From: Primula veris | Lineage: Eukaryota; Streptophyta; Magnoliopsida; Ericales; Primulaceae | Direction of reading: 5' to 3' | DNA: 64,000 nt | Assembly (NCBI GenBank): GCA_963682055.1 | Contig: OY821745.1 | Span: 17,233,342 to 17,297,341, forward strand | Shown here: positions 24,824 to 37,510 of the stretch, one piece after another | How the letters are laid out: every line of letters begins with the position of its first letter | Position numbering within the stretch: position 1 is the stretch's first letter | Made by a program: the position numbers and the translations under genes | Notes under the pieces: generated by a model | What the model saw: the letters and a program-made list of their open reading frames with translations, nothing else | Databases searched by the model: none | What the model was told of the DNA's origin: nothing

Positions 24824-27023
24824 TAAATTTCTAGAATATGTAGGAAATATTCCTCATTTTCTTTCTTGGATTTATGGCCTAGTACACGGTTTTTATCGAC
24901 TTTTTTGTTTTCCGACATTTTATTTGTATTTGTAGGGTTTAGGGTTTAGGTTTCAAGGTTTAGTGTTTATGTAATTTTCTAGCATATGTAGGAAATATTC
25001 CTCATTTTCTTTCTTGGATTTATGGCCTAGTACACGGTTTTTACCGAATTTTTTGTTTTCCGACATTTCATTTGTAATTGTGGGGTTTAGGGTTTATGTT
25101 TAAGGTTTTAGGGTTTAAGGTTTAGGGTTTAAGGTAATTTTCTTGCATATGTTGGAAATATTCCTTATTTTCTTTCTAGGATTTATGGCCTAGTACATGA
25201 TTTTTACCGACTTTTTTGTTTTCTGGCATTTTATTTGTATTTGTATGGTTTAGGGTTTAGGGTTTTAGGGTTTAATTTTTCGGGTTTAGGTAAATTCCTA
25301 GAATATGTAGGAAATATTCCTCATTTTCTTTCTTGCATTGATGGCATAGTACACGGTTTTTACCAACATTTTAGTTTTCCGATATTTTATTTGTATTTGT
25401 AGGGTTTAGGGTTTAGGGTTTATGTTTTAGGGTTTAAGGTTTAGGGTTTAGGTAATTTTCTAGCATATGTTGGAAATATTCCTCATTTTCTTTCTTGGAT
25501 TTATGGCCTAGTACACGGTTTTTACTGAATTTTTGGATTTCTGACATTTTATTTGTATTTGTGAGGTTTAGGGTTTAGGTTTAGGGTTTAGGGTTTATAG
25601 TTTAGGTAATTTTCTAGAATATGTAGGAAATATTCCTCATTTTCTTTCTTGGATTTATGGCCTATTACACGGTTTTTATCGACTTTTTTGTTTTCCGACA
25701 TTTTATTTGTATTTGTAGGGTTTGAGGTTTAGGGTTCAAGGTTTAGTGTTTAGGTAATTTTCTAGCATACGTAGGACATATTCCTCATTTTCTTTCTTGG
25801 ATTTATGGCCTAGTAAACGGTTTTTACCGAATTTTTCGTTTTCCGGTATTTATTTGTATTTGTAGGGTTTAGGGTTTAGGTTGTAGAGTTTTAGTGTTTA
25901 AGTTTTATGGTTTAGGTAAATTTCTAGAATATGTAGGAAATATTCCTCATTTTCTTACTTGCATTGATGGCCTAGTACACGGTTTTTACCGAGATTTTAG
26001 TTTTTCAACATTTTATTTGTATTTGTAGGGTTTAGGGTTTAGGGTTTAGGGTTTATGGTTTTAGGGTTTAATTTTTAGGGTTTAGGTAAATTTCTAGAAT
26101 ATGTAGGAAATATTCCTCATTTTCTTTCTTGCATTGATGGCCTAGTACACGGTTTTTACCGACATTTTAGTTTTCCGACATTTTATTTGTATTTGTATGG
26201 TTTAGGATTTAGGGTTTAGGGTTTAGGTTTTAGGGTTTAAGGTTTAGGGTTTAGGTAATTTTCTAGCATATGTTAGAAATATTCCTCATTTTCTTTCTTG
26301 GATTTATGGCCTAGTACACAATTTTTACTAACATTTTGGTTTTCCGACATTTTATTTGTATTTGTGGGATTTAGGGTTCAAGGTTTAGGATTTAGTTAAT
26401 TTTCTTGCATATGTAGGAAATATTCCACAATTTCTTTCTTGGATTTTTGGCATAGTACACGGTTTTTATCGATTTTTTTGTTTTTCGACATTTTATTTGT
26501 ATTTGTAGGGTTTAGGTTTTAGGGTTTAAGGTGTAGGGTTTAGGTAATTTTCTAGCATACGTAGGAAATATTCCTCATTTTCTTTCTTGGATTTATGGAA
26601 TAGTACATGGTTTTTACCGACTTTTTTATTTTCCGGCATTTTATTTGTATTTGTAGGGTTTAGGGTTTAGGGTTTAGGGTTTTAGAGCTTAATTTTTAGT
26701 GTTTAGGTAAATTTCTAGAATATGTAGGAAATATTCCTCATTTTCTTTCTTGCATTGATGGCCTAGTACACGGTTTTTACCAACATTTTAGTTTTCCGAC
26801 ATTTTATTTGTATTTGTAGGGTTTAGGTTTTAGGGTTTAGGGTTTAGTTTTTAGGGTTTAAGGCTTAGGGTTTAGATAATTTTCTAGCATATGTTGGAAA
26901 TATTTCTCATTTTCTTTCTTGGATTTATGGCCTAGTACACGGGTTTTACTGAATTTTTGGATTTTCGACATTTTATTTGTATTTATGGGGTTTAGGGTTT
27001 AGGTTTAGGGTTTATGGTTTAGG
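24824..27023 (+). repeat. HOR unit 12 (14-mer, haplotype a)
   Basis: Unit of 2,200 bp. F has a private GGGTTTGAGG near 25,719. The M tail is one TTTAGGG heptamer shorter than in units 11 and 13, which accounts for the 7-8 bp difference in unit length. Confidence 0.92.
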
Positions 27024-29230
27024 TAAATTTCTAGAATATGTAGGAAATATTCCTCATTTTCTTTCTTGGATTTATGGCCTAGTACACGGTTTTTATCGAC
27101 TTTTTTGTTTTCCGACATTTTATTTGTATTTGTAGGGTTTAGGGTTTAGGTTTCAAGGTTTAGTGTTTATGTAATTTTCTAGCATATGTAGGAAATATTC
27201 CTCATTTTCTTTCTTGGATTTATGGCCTAGTACACGGTTTTTACCGAATTTTTTGTTTTCCGACATTTCATTTGTAATTGTGGGGTTTAGGGTTTATGTT
27301 TAAGGTTTTAGGGTTTAAGGTTTAGGGTTTAAGGTAATTTTCTTGCATATGTTGGAAATATTCCTTATTTTCTTTCTAGGATTTATGGCCTAGTACATGA
27401 TTTTTACCGACTTTTTTGTTTTCTGGCATTTTATTTGTATTTGTATGGTTTAGGGTTTAGGGTTTTAGGGTTTAATTTTTCGGGTTTAGGTAAATTCCTA
27501 GAATATGTAGGAAATATTCCTCATTTTCTTTCTTGCATTGATGGCATAGTACACAGTTTTTACCAACATTTTAGTTTTCCGATATTTTATTTGTATTTGT
27601 AGGGTTTAGGGTTTAGGGTTTATGTTTTAGGGTTTAAGGTTTAGGGTTTAGGTAATTTTCTAGCATATGTTGGAAATATTCCTCATTTTCTTTCTTGGAT
27701 TTATGGCCTAGTACACGGTTTTTACTGAATTTTTGGATTTCTGACATTTTATTTGTATTTGTGAGGTTTAGGGTTTAGGTTTAGGGTTTAGGGTTTATAG
27801 TTTAGGTAATTTTCTAGAATATGTAGGAAATATTCCTCATTTTCTTTCTTGGATTTATGGCCTATTACACGGTTTTTATCGACTTTTTTGTTTTCCGACA
27901 TTTTATTTGTATTTGTAGGGTTTAAGGTTTAGGGTTCAAGGTTTAGTGTTTAGGTAATTTTCTAGCATACGTAGGACATATTCCTCATTTTCTTTCTTGG
28001 ATTTATGGCCTAGTAAACGGTTTTTACCGAATTTTTCGTTTTCCGGTATTTATTTGTATTTGTAGGGTTTAGGGTTTAGGTTGTAGAGTTTTAGTGTTTA
28101 AGTTTTATGGTTTAGGTAAATTTCTAGAATATGTAGGAAATATTCCTCATTTTCTTACTTGCATTGATGGCCTAGTACACGGTTTTTACCGAGATTTTAG
28201 TTTTTCAACATTTTATTTGTATTTGTAGGGTTTAGGGTTTAGGGTTTAGGGTTTATGGTTTTAGGGTTTAATTTTTAGGGTTTAGGTAAATTTCTAGAAT
28301 ATGTAGGAAATATTCCTCATTTTCTTTCTTGCATTGATGGCCTAGTACACGGTTTTTACCGACATTTTAGTTTTCCGACATTTTATTTGTATTTGTATGG
28401 TTTAGGATTTAGGGTTTAGGGTTTAGGTTTTAGGGTTTAAGGTTTAGGGTTTAGGTAATTTTCTAGCATATGTTAGAAATATTCCTCATTTTCTTTCTTG
28501 GATTTATGGCCTAGTACACAATTTTTACTAACATTTTGGTTTTCCGACATTTTATTTGTATTTGTGGGATTTAGGGTTCAAGGTTTAGGATTTAGTTAAT
28601 TTTCTTGCATATGTAGGAAATATTCCACAATTTCTTTCTTGGATTTTTGGCATAGTACACGGTTTTTATCGATTTTTTTGTTTTTCGACATTTTATTTGT
28701 ATTTGTAGGGTTTAGGTTTTAGGGTTTAAGGTGTAGGGTTTAGGTAATTTTCTAGCATACGTAGGAAATATTCCTCATTTTCTTTCTTGGATTTATGGAA
28801 TAGTACATGGTTTTTACCGACTTTTTTATTTTCCGGCATTTTATTTGTATTTGTAGGGTTTAGGGTTTAGGGTTTAGGGTTTTAGAGCTTAATTTTTAGT
28901 GTTTAGGTAAATTTCTAGAATATGTAGGAAATATTCCTCATTTTCTTTCTTGCATTGATGGCCTAGTACACGGTTTTTACCAACATTTTAGTTTTCCGAC
29001 ATTTTATTTGTATTTGTAGGGTTTAGGTTTTAGGGTTTAGGGTTTAGGGTTTAGTTTTTAGGGTTTAAGGCTTAGGGTTTAGATAATTTTCTAGCATATG
29101 TTGGAAATATTTCTCATTTTCTTTCTTGGATTTATGGCCTAGTACACGGGTTTTACTGAATTTTTGGATTTTCGACATTTTATTTGTATTTATGGGGTTT
29201 AGGGTTTAGGTTTAGGGTTTATGGTTTAGG
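27024..29230 (+). repeat. HOR unit 13 (14-mer, haplotype a)
   Basis: Unit of 2,207 bp. Monomer D has a private ACACAGTTTTT near 27,550 that breaks the CGGT arm. Otherwise it reads like units 11 and 12. Confidence 0.92.
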
Positions 29231-31430
29231 TAAATTTCTAGAATATGTAGGAAATATTCCTCATTTTCTTTCTTGGATTTATGGCCTAGTACACGGTTTT
29301 TATCGACTTTTTTGTTTTCCGACATTTTATTTGTATTTGTAGGGTTTAGGGTTTAGGTTTCAAGGTTTAGTGTTTATGTAATTTTCTAGCATATGTAGGA
29401 AATATTCCTCATTTTCTTTCTTGGATTTATGGCCTAGTACACGGTTTTTACCGAATTTTTTGTTTTCCGACATTTCATTTGTAATTGTGGGGTTTAGGGT
29501 TTATGTTTAAGGTTTTAGGGTTTAAGGTTTAGGGTTTAAGGTAATTTTCTTGCATATGTTGGAAATATTCCTTATTTTCTTTCTAGGATTTATGGCCTAG
29601 TACATGATTTTTACCGACTTTTTTGTTTTCTGGCATTTTATTTGTATTTGTATGGTTTAGGGTTTAGGGTTTTAGGGTTTAATTTTTCGGGTTTAGGTAA
29701 ATTCCTAGAATATGTAGGAAATATTCCTCATTTTCTTTCTTGCATTGATGGCATAGTACACGGTTTTTACCAATATTTTAGTTTTCCGATATTTTATTTG
29801 TATTTGTAGGGTTTAGGGTTTAGGGTTTATGTTTTAGGGTTTAAGGTTTAGGGTTTAGGTAATTTTCTAGCATATGTTGGAAATATTCCTCATTTTCTTT
29901 CTTGGATTTATGGCCTAGTACACGGTTTTTACTGAATTTTTGGATTTCTGACATTTTATTTGTATTTGTGAGGTTTAGGGTTTAGGTTTAGGGTTTAGGG
30001 TTTATAGTTTAGGTAATTTTCTAGAATATGTAGGAAATATTCCTCATTTTCTTTCTTGGATTTATGGCCTATTACACGGTTTTTATCGACTTTTTTGTTT
30101 TCCGACATTTTATTTGTATTTGTAGGGTTTAAGGTTTAAGGTTCAAGGTTTAGTGTTTAGGTAATTTTCTAGCATACGTAGGACATATTCCTCATTTTCT
30201 TTCTTGGATTTATGGCCTAGTAAACGGTTTTTACCGAATTTTTTGTTTTCCGGTATTTATTTGTATTTGTAGGGTTTAGGGTTTAGGTTGTAGAGTTTTA
30301 GGGTTTAAGTTTTATGGTTTAGGTAAATTTCTAGAATATGTAGGAAATATTCCTCATTTTCTTACTTGCATTGATGGCCTAGTACACGGTTTTTACCGAG
30401 ATTTTAGTTTTTCAACATTTTATTTGTATTTGTAGGGTTTAGGGTTTAGGGTTTAGGGTTTATGGTTTTAGGGTTTAATTTTTAGGGTTTAGGTAAATTT
30501 CTAGAATATGTAGGAAATATTCCTCATTTTCTTTCTTGCATTGATGGCCTAGTACACGGTTTTTACCGACATTTTAGTTTTCCGACATTTTATTTGTATT
30601 TGTATGGTTTAGGATTTAGGGTTTAGGGTTTAGGTTTTAGGGTTTAAGGTTTAGGGTTTAGGTAATTTTCTAGCATATGTTAGAAATATTCCTCATTTTC
30701 TTTCTTGGATTTATGGCCTAGTACACAATTTTTACTAACATTTTGGTTTTCCGACATTTTATTTGTATTTGTGGGATTTAGGGTTCAAGGTTTAGGATTT
30801 AGTTAATTTTCTTGCATATGTAGGAAATATTCCACAATTTCTTTCTTGGATTTTTGGCATAGTACACGGTTTTTATCGATTTTTTTGTTTTTCGACATTT
30901 TATTTGTATTTGTAGGGTTTAGGTTTTAGGGTTTAAGGTGTAGGGTTTAGGTAATTTTCTAGCATACGTAGGAAATATTCCTCATTTTCTTTCTTGGATT
31001 TATGGAATAGTACATGGTTTTTACCGACTTTTTTATTTTCCGGCATTTTATTTGTATTTGTAGGGTTTAGGGTTTAGGGTTTAGGGTTTTAGAGCTTAAT
31101 TTTTAGTGTTTAGGTAAATTTCTAGAATATGTAGGAAATATTCCTCATTTTCTTTCTTGCATTGATGGCCTAGTACACGGTTTTTACCAACATTTTAGTT
31201 TTCCGACATTTTATTTGTATTTGTAGGGTTTAGGTTTTAGGGTTTAGGGTTTAGTTTTTAGGGTTTAACGCTTAGGGTTTAGATAATTTTCTAGCATATG
31301 TTGGAAATATTTCTCATTTTCTTTCTTGGATTTATGGCCTAGTACACGGGTTTTACTGAATTTTTGGATTTTCGACATTTTATTTGTATTTATGGGGTTT
31401 AGGGTTTAGGTATAGGGTTTAGGGTTTAGG
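29231..31430 (+). repeat. HOR unit 14 (14-mer, haplotype a, switching to b at its end)
   Basis: Unit of 2,200 bp. Private ACCAATATTTTAG in D and GGTTTAAGGTTCAAGG in F. The M tail AACGCTTAGGG near 31,265 and the N tail GGTATAGGG near 31,411 match the ends of units 8 and 9, giving a third haplotype boundary. Confidence 0.92.
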
Positions 31431-33459
31431 TGATTTTCTAGAATATGTAGGAAATAATCCTCATTTTCTTTCTTGGATTTATGGCCTAGTGCACGGTTTT
31501 TATCGACTTTTTTGTTTTCCGACATTTTATTCGTATTTGTAGGGTTTAGGGTTTAGGTTTCAAGGTTTAGTGTTTATGTAATTTTCTAGCATATGTAGGA
31601 AATATTCCTCATTTTCTTTCTTGGATTTATGGCCTAGTACACGGTTTTTACCGAATTTTTTGTTTTCCGACATTTCATTTGTAATTGTGGGGTTTAGGGT
31701 TTAGAGTTTATGTTTAAGGTTTTAGGGTTTAAGGTTTAGGGTTTAGGTAATTTTCTTGCATATGTTGGAAATATTCCTTATTTTCTTTCTAGGATTTATG
31801 GCCTAGTAAATGATTTTTACCGACTTTTTTGTTTTATGGCATTTTATTTGTATTTGTATGGTTTAGGGTTTAGGGTTTTAGGGTTTAATTTTTCGGGTTT
31901 AGGTAAATTCCTAGAATATGTAGGAAATATTCCTCATTTTCCTTCTTGCATTGATGGCATAGTACACGGTTTTTACCAACATTTTAGTTTTCCGACATTT
32001 TATTTGTATTTGTAGGGTTTAGGGTTCAGGGTTTATGTTTTAGGGTTTAAGGTTTAGGGTTTAGGTAATTTTCTAGCATATGTTGGAAATATTCCTCATT
32101 TTCTTTCTTGGATTAATGGCCTAGTACACGGTTTTTACTGAATTTTTGGATTTCCGACATTTTATTTGTATTTGTGAGGTTTAGGGTTTAGGTTTAGGGT
32201 TTAGGGTTTATAGTTTAGGTAATTTTCTAGAATATGTAGGAAATATTCCTCATTTTCTTTCTTGGATTTATGGCCTATTACATGGTTTTTATCGACTTTT
32301 TTGTTTTCCGACATTTTATTTGTATTTGTAGGGTTTAAGGTTTAGGGTTCAAGGTTTAGTGTTTAGGTAATTTTCTAGCATACGTAGGAAATATTCCTCA
32401 TTTTCTTTCTTGGATTTATGGCCTAGTAAACGGTTTTTACCGAATTTTTTGTTTTCCGGTATTTATTTGTATTTGTAGGGTTTAGGGTTTAGGTTGTAGA
32501 GTTTTAGGGTTTAAGTTTTATGGTTTAGGTAAATTTCTAGAATATGTAGGAAATATTCCTCATTTTCTTACTTGCATTGATGGCCTAGTACACGGTTTTT
32601 ACCGAGATTTTAGTTTTTCAACATTTTATTTGTATTTGTAGGGTTTAGGGTTTAGGGTTTAGGGTTTATGGTTTTAGGGTTTAATTTTTAGGGTTTAGGT
32701 AAATTTCTAGAATATGTAGGAAATATTCCTCATTTTCTTTCTTGCATTGATGGCCTAGTACACGGTTTTTACCGACATTTTATTTGTATTTGTATGGTTT
32801 AGGATTTAGGGTTTAGGGTTTAGGTTTTAGGGTTTAAGGTTTAGGGTTTAGGTAATTTTCTAGCATATGTTAGAAATATTCCTCATTTTCTTTCTTGGAT
32901 TTATGGCCTAGTACACAATTTTTACTAACATTTTGGTTTTCCGACATTTTATTTGTATTTGTGGGATTTAGGGTTCAAGGTTTAGGATTTAGTTAATTTT
33001 CTTGCATATGTAGGAAATATTCCACAATTTCTTTCTTGGATTTTTGGCATAGTACACGGTTTTTATCGATTTTTTTGTTTTTCGACATTTTATTTGTATT
33101 TGTAGGGTTAAGGTTTTAGGGTTTAGGTAATTTTCTAGCATACGTAGGAAATATTCCTCATTTTCTTTCTTGGATTTATGGAATAGTACATGGTTTTTAC
33201 CGACTTTTTTATTTTCCGGCATTTTATTTGTATTTGTAGGGTTTAGGGTTTAGGGTTTTAGAGCTTAATTTTTAGTGTTTAGGTAAATTTCTAGAATATG
33301 TAGGAAATATTCCTCATTTTCTTTCTTGCATTGATGGCCTAGTACACGGTTTTTACCAACATTTTAGTTTTCCGACATTTTATTTGTATTTGTAGGGTTT
33401 AGGTTTTAGGGTTTAGGGTTTAGGATTTAGTTTTTAGGGTTTAAGGCTTAGGGTTTAGA
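31431..33459 (+). repeat. HOR unit 15 (13 monomers, many private changes)
   Basis: Unit of 2,029 bp, A-M. It carries more private substitutions than its neighbours: CTAGTGCACGG and TTATTCGTATTTG in A, TTAGAGTTTATG in B, TTTTATGGCATT in C, TTTTCCTTCTTGC in D and ATTACATGG in F. It is the first unit with the 14 bp deletion in the K tail (AGGGTTAAGGTTTTAGGG near 33,104). Its N is fused to the next A. Confidence 0.9.
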
Positions 33460-35488
33460 TAATTTTCTAGCATATGTTGGAAATATTTCTCATTTTCTTT
33501 CTTGGATTTATGGCCTAGTACACGGTTTTTATCGACTTTTTTGTTTTCCGACATTTTATTTGTATTTGTAGGGTTTAGGGTTTAGGTTTCAAGGTTTAGT
33601 GTTTATGTAATTTTCTAGCATATGTAGGAAATATTCCTCATTTTCTTTCTTGGATTTATGGCCTAGTACACGGTTTTTACCGAATTTTTTGTTTTCCGAC
33701 ATTTCATTTGTAATTGTGGGGTTTAGGGTTTAGGGTTTATGTTTAAGGTTTTAGGGTTTAAGGTTTAGGGTTTAGGTAATTTTCTTGCATATGTTGGAAA
33801 TATTCATTATTTTCTTTCTAGGATTTATGGCCTAGTAAATGATTTTTACCGACTTTTTTGTTTTCTGGCATTTTATTTGTATTTGTATGGTTTAGGGTTT
33901 AGGGTTTTAGGGTTTAATTTTTCGGGTTTAGGTAAATTCCTAGAATATGTAGGAAATATTCCTCATTTTATTTCTTGCATTGATGGCATAGTACACGGTT
34001 TTTACCAACATTTTAGTTTTCCGACATTTTATTTGTATTTGTAGGGTTTAGGGTTCAGGGTTTATGTTTTAGGGTTTAAGGTTTAGGGTTTAGGTAATTT
34101 TCTAGCATATGTTGGAAATATTCCTCATTTTCTTTCTTGGATTAATGGCCTAGTACACGGTTTTTACTGAATTTTTGGATTTCCGACATTTTATTTGTAT
34201 TTGTGAGGTTTAGGGTTTAGGTTTAGGGTTTAGGGTTTATAGTTTAGGTAATTTTCTAGAATATGTAGGAAATATTCCTCATTTTCTTTCTTGGATTTAT
34301 GGCCTATTACACGGTTTTTATCGACTTTTTTGTTTTCCGACATTTTATTTGTATTTGTAGGGTTTAAGGTTTAGGGTTCAAGGTTTAGTGTTTAGGTAAT
34401 TTTCTAGCATACGTAGGAAATATTCCTCATTTTCTTTCTTGGATTTATGGCCTAGTAAACGGTTTTTACCGAATTTTTTGTTTTCCGGTATTTATTTGTA
34501 TTTGTAGGGTTTAGGGTTTAGGTTGTAGAGTTTTAGGGTTTAAGTTTTATGGTTTAGGTAAATTTCTAGAATATGTAGGAAATATTCCTCATTTTCTTAC
34601 TTGCATTGATGGCCTAGTACACGGTTTTTACCGAGATTTTAGTTTTTCAACATTTTATTTGTATTTGTAGGGTTTAGGGTTTAGGGTTTAGGGTTTATGG
34701 TTTTAGGGTTTAATTTTTTGGGTTTAGGTAAATTTCTAGAATATGTAGGAAATATTCCTCATTTTCTTTCTTGCATTGATGGCCTAGTACACGGTTTTTA
34801 CCGACATTTTATTTGTATTTGTATGGTTTAGGATTTAGGGTTTAGGGTTTAGGTTTTAGGGTTTAAGGTGTAGGGTTTAGGTAATTTTCTAGCATATGTT
34901 AGAAATATTCCTCATTTTCTTTCTTGGATTTATGGCCTAGTACACAATTTTTACTAACATTTTGGTTTTCCGACATTTTATTTGTATTTGTGGGATTTAG
35001 GGTTCAAGGTTTAGGATTTAGTTAATTTTCTTGCATATGTAGGAAATATTCCACAATTTCTTTCTTGGATTTTTGGCATAGTACACGGTTTTTATCGATT
35101 TTTTTGTTTTTCGACATTTTATTTGTATTTGTAGGGTTAAGGTTTTAGGGTTTAGGTAATTTTCTAGCATACGTAGGAAATATTCCTCATTTTCTTTCTT
35201 GGATTTATGGAATAGTACATGGTTTTTACCGACTTTTTTATTTTCCGGCATTTTATTTGTATTTGTAGGGTTTAGGGTTTAGGGTTTTAGAGCTTAATTT
35301 TTAGTGTTTAGGTAAATTTCTAGAATATGTAGGAAATATTCCTCATTTTCTTTCTTGCATTGATGGCCTAGTACACGGTTTTTACCAACATTTTAGTTTT
35401 CCGACATTTTATTTGTATTTGTAGGGTTTAGGTTTTAGGGTTTAGGGTTTAGGATTTAGTTTTTAGGGTTTAAGGCTTAGGGTTTAGA
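33460..35488 (+). repeat. HOR unit 16 (13 monomers, opens with N/A chimera)
   Basis: Unit of 2,029 bp. The first monomer starts as N (GTTGGAAATATTTCTC) and ends as A (TTTTTATCGAC, then GGTTTCAAGG), with the switch inside the shared CTTGGATTTATGGCC region. C reads ATTCATTATTTTC (shared with unit 17 only). K-L has the 14 bp deletion. Confidence 0.9.
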
Positions 35489-37510
35489 TAATTTTCTAGC
35501 ATATGTTGGAAATATTTCTCATTTTCTTTCTTGGATTTATGGCCTAGTACACGGTTTTTATCGACTTTTTTGTTTTCCGACATTTTATTTGTATTTGTAG
35601 GGTTTAGGGTTTAGGTTTCAAGGTTTAGTGTTTATGTAATTTTCTAGCATATGTAGGAAATATTCCTCATTTTCTTTCTTGGATTTATGGCCTAGTACAC
35701 GGTTTTTACCGAATTTTTTGTTTTCCGACATTTCATTTGTAATTGTGGGGTTTAGGGTTTAGGGTTTATGTTTAAGGTTTTAGGGTTTAAGGTTTAGGGT
35801 TTAGGTAATTTTCTTGCATATGTTGGAAATATTCATTATTTTCTTTCTAGGATTTATGGCCTAGTAAATGATTTTTACCGACTTTTTTGTTTTCTGGCAT
35901 TTTATTTGTATTTGTATGGTTTAGGGTTTAGGGTTTTAGGGTTTAATTTTTCGGGTTTAGGTAAATTCCTAGAATATGTAGGAAATATTCCTCATTTTAT
36001 TTCTTGCATTGATGGCATAGTACACGGTTTTTACCAACATTTTAGTTTTCCGACATTTTATTTGTATTTGTAGGGTTTAGGGTTCAGGGTTTATGTTTTA
36101 GGGTTTAAGGTTTAGGGTTTAGGTAATTTTCTAGCATATGTTGGAAATATTCCTCATTTTCTTTCTTGGATTAATGGCCTAGTACACGGTTTTTACTGAA
36201 TTTTTGGATTTCCGACATTTTATTTGTATTTGTGAGGTTTAGGGTTTAGGTTTAGGGTTTAGGGTTTATAGTTTAGGTAATTTTCTAGAATATGTAGGAA
36301 ATATTCCTCATTTTCTTTCTTGGATTTATGGCCTATTACACGGTTTTTATCGACTTTTTTGTTTTCCGACATTTTATTTGTATTTGTAGGGTTTAAGGTT
36401 TAGGGTTCAAGGTTTAGTGTTTAGGTAATTTTCTAGCATACGTAGGAAATATTCCTCATTTTCTTTCTTGGATTTATGGCCTAGTAAACGGTTTTTACCG
36501 AATTTTTTGTTTTCCGGTATTTATTTGTATTTGTAGGGTTTAGGGTTTAGGTTGTAGAGTTTTAGGGTTTAAGTTTTATGGTTTAGGTAAATTTCTAGAA
36601 TATGTAGGAAATATTCCTCATTTTCTTACTTGCATTGATGGCCTAGTACACGGTTTTTACCGAGATTTTAGTTTTTCAACATTTTATTTGTATTTGTAGG
36701 GTTTAGGGTTTAGGGTTTAGGGTTTATGGTTTTAGGGTTTAATTTTTAGGGTTTAGGTAAATTTCTAGAATATGTAGGAAATATTCCTCATTTTCTTTCT
36801 TGCATTGATGGCCTAGTACACGGTTTTTACCGACATTTTATTTGTATTTGTATGGTTTAGGATTTAGGGTTTAGGGTTTAAGGTTTAGGGTTTAGGTAAT
36901 TTTCTAGCATATGTTAGAAATATTCCTCATTTTCTTTCTTGGATTTATGGCCTAGTACACAATTTTTACTAACATTTTGGTTTTCCGACATTTTATTTGT
37001 ATTTGTGGGATTTAGGGTTCAAGGTTTAGGATTTAGTTAATTTTCTTGCATATGTAGGAAATATTCCACAATTTCTTTCTTGGATTTTTGGCATAGTACA
37101 CGGTTTTTATCGATTTTTTTGTTTTTCGACATTTTATTTGTATTTGTAGGGTTAAGGTTTTAGGGTTTAGGTAATTTTCTAGCATACGTAGGAAATATTC
37201 CTCATTTTCTTTCTTGGATTTATGGAATAGTACATGGTTTTTACCGACTTTTTTATTTTCCGGCATTTTATTTGTATTTGTAGGGTTTAGGGTTTAGGGT
37301 TTAGGGTTTTAGAGCTTAATTTTTAGTGTTTAGGTAAATTTCTAGAATATGTAGGAAATATTCCTCATTTTCTTTCTTGCATTGATGGCCTAGTACACGG
37401 TTTTTACCAACATTTTAGTTTTCCGACATTTTATTTGTATTTGTAGGGTTTAGGTTTTAGGGTTTAGGGTTTAGGATTTAGTTTTTAGGGTTTAAGGCTT
37501 AGGGTTTAGA
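35489..37510 (+). repeat. HOR unit 17 (13 monomers, opens with N/A chimera)
   Basis: Unit of 2,022 bp, almost a copy of unit 16 with the same chimera and the ATTCATTATTTTC variant in C. The tail of I is shorter by telomere-length steps near 36,862. The 14 bp K deletion is present. Confidence 0.9.

Noticed and set aside
32989..33222. 77-codon open frame on the minus strand, repeated identically at 35,018, 37,033, 41,266, 43,295, 43,893, 46,069 and 46,667
   Set aside because: It lies entirely inside monomers K and L, includes translated telomere repeat, and exists only where a 14 bp tail deletion joins two frames. It has no recognisable domain and no promoter, and its lysine- and asparagine-rich composition follows from the AT-rich repeat. 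The identity of the copies reflects array homogenisation, not selection.
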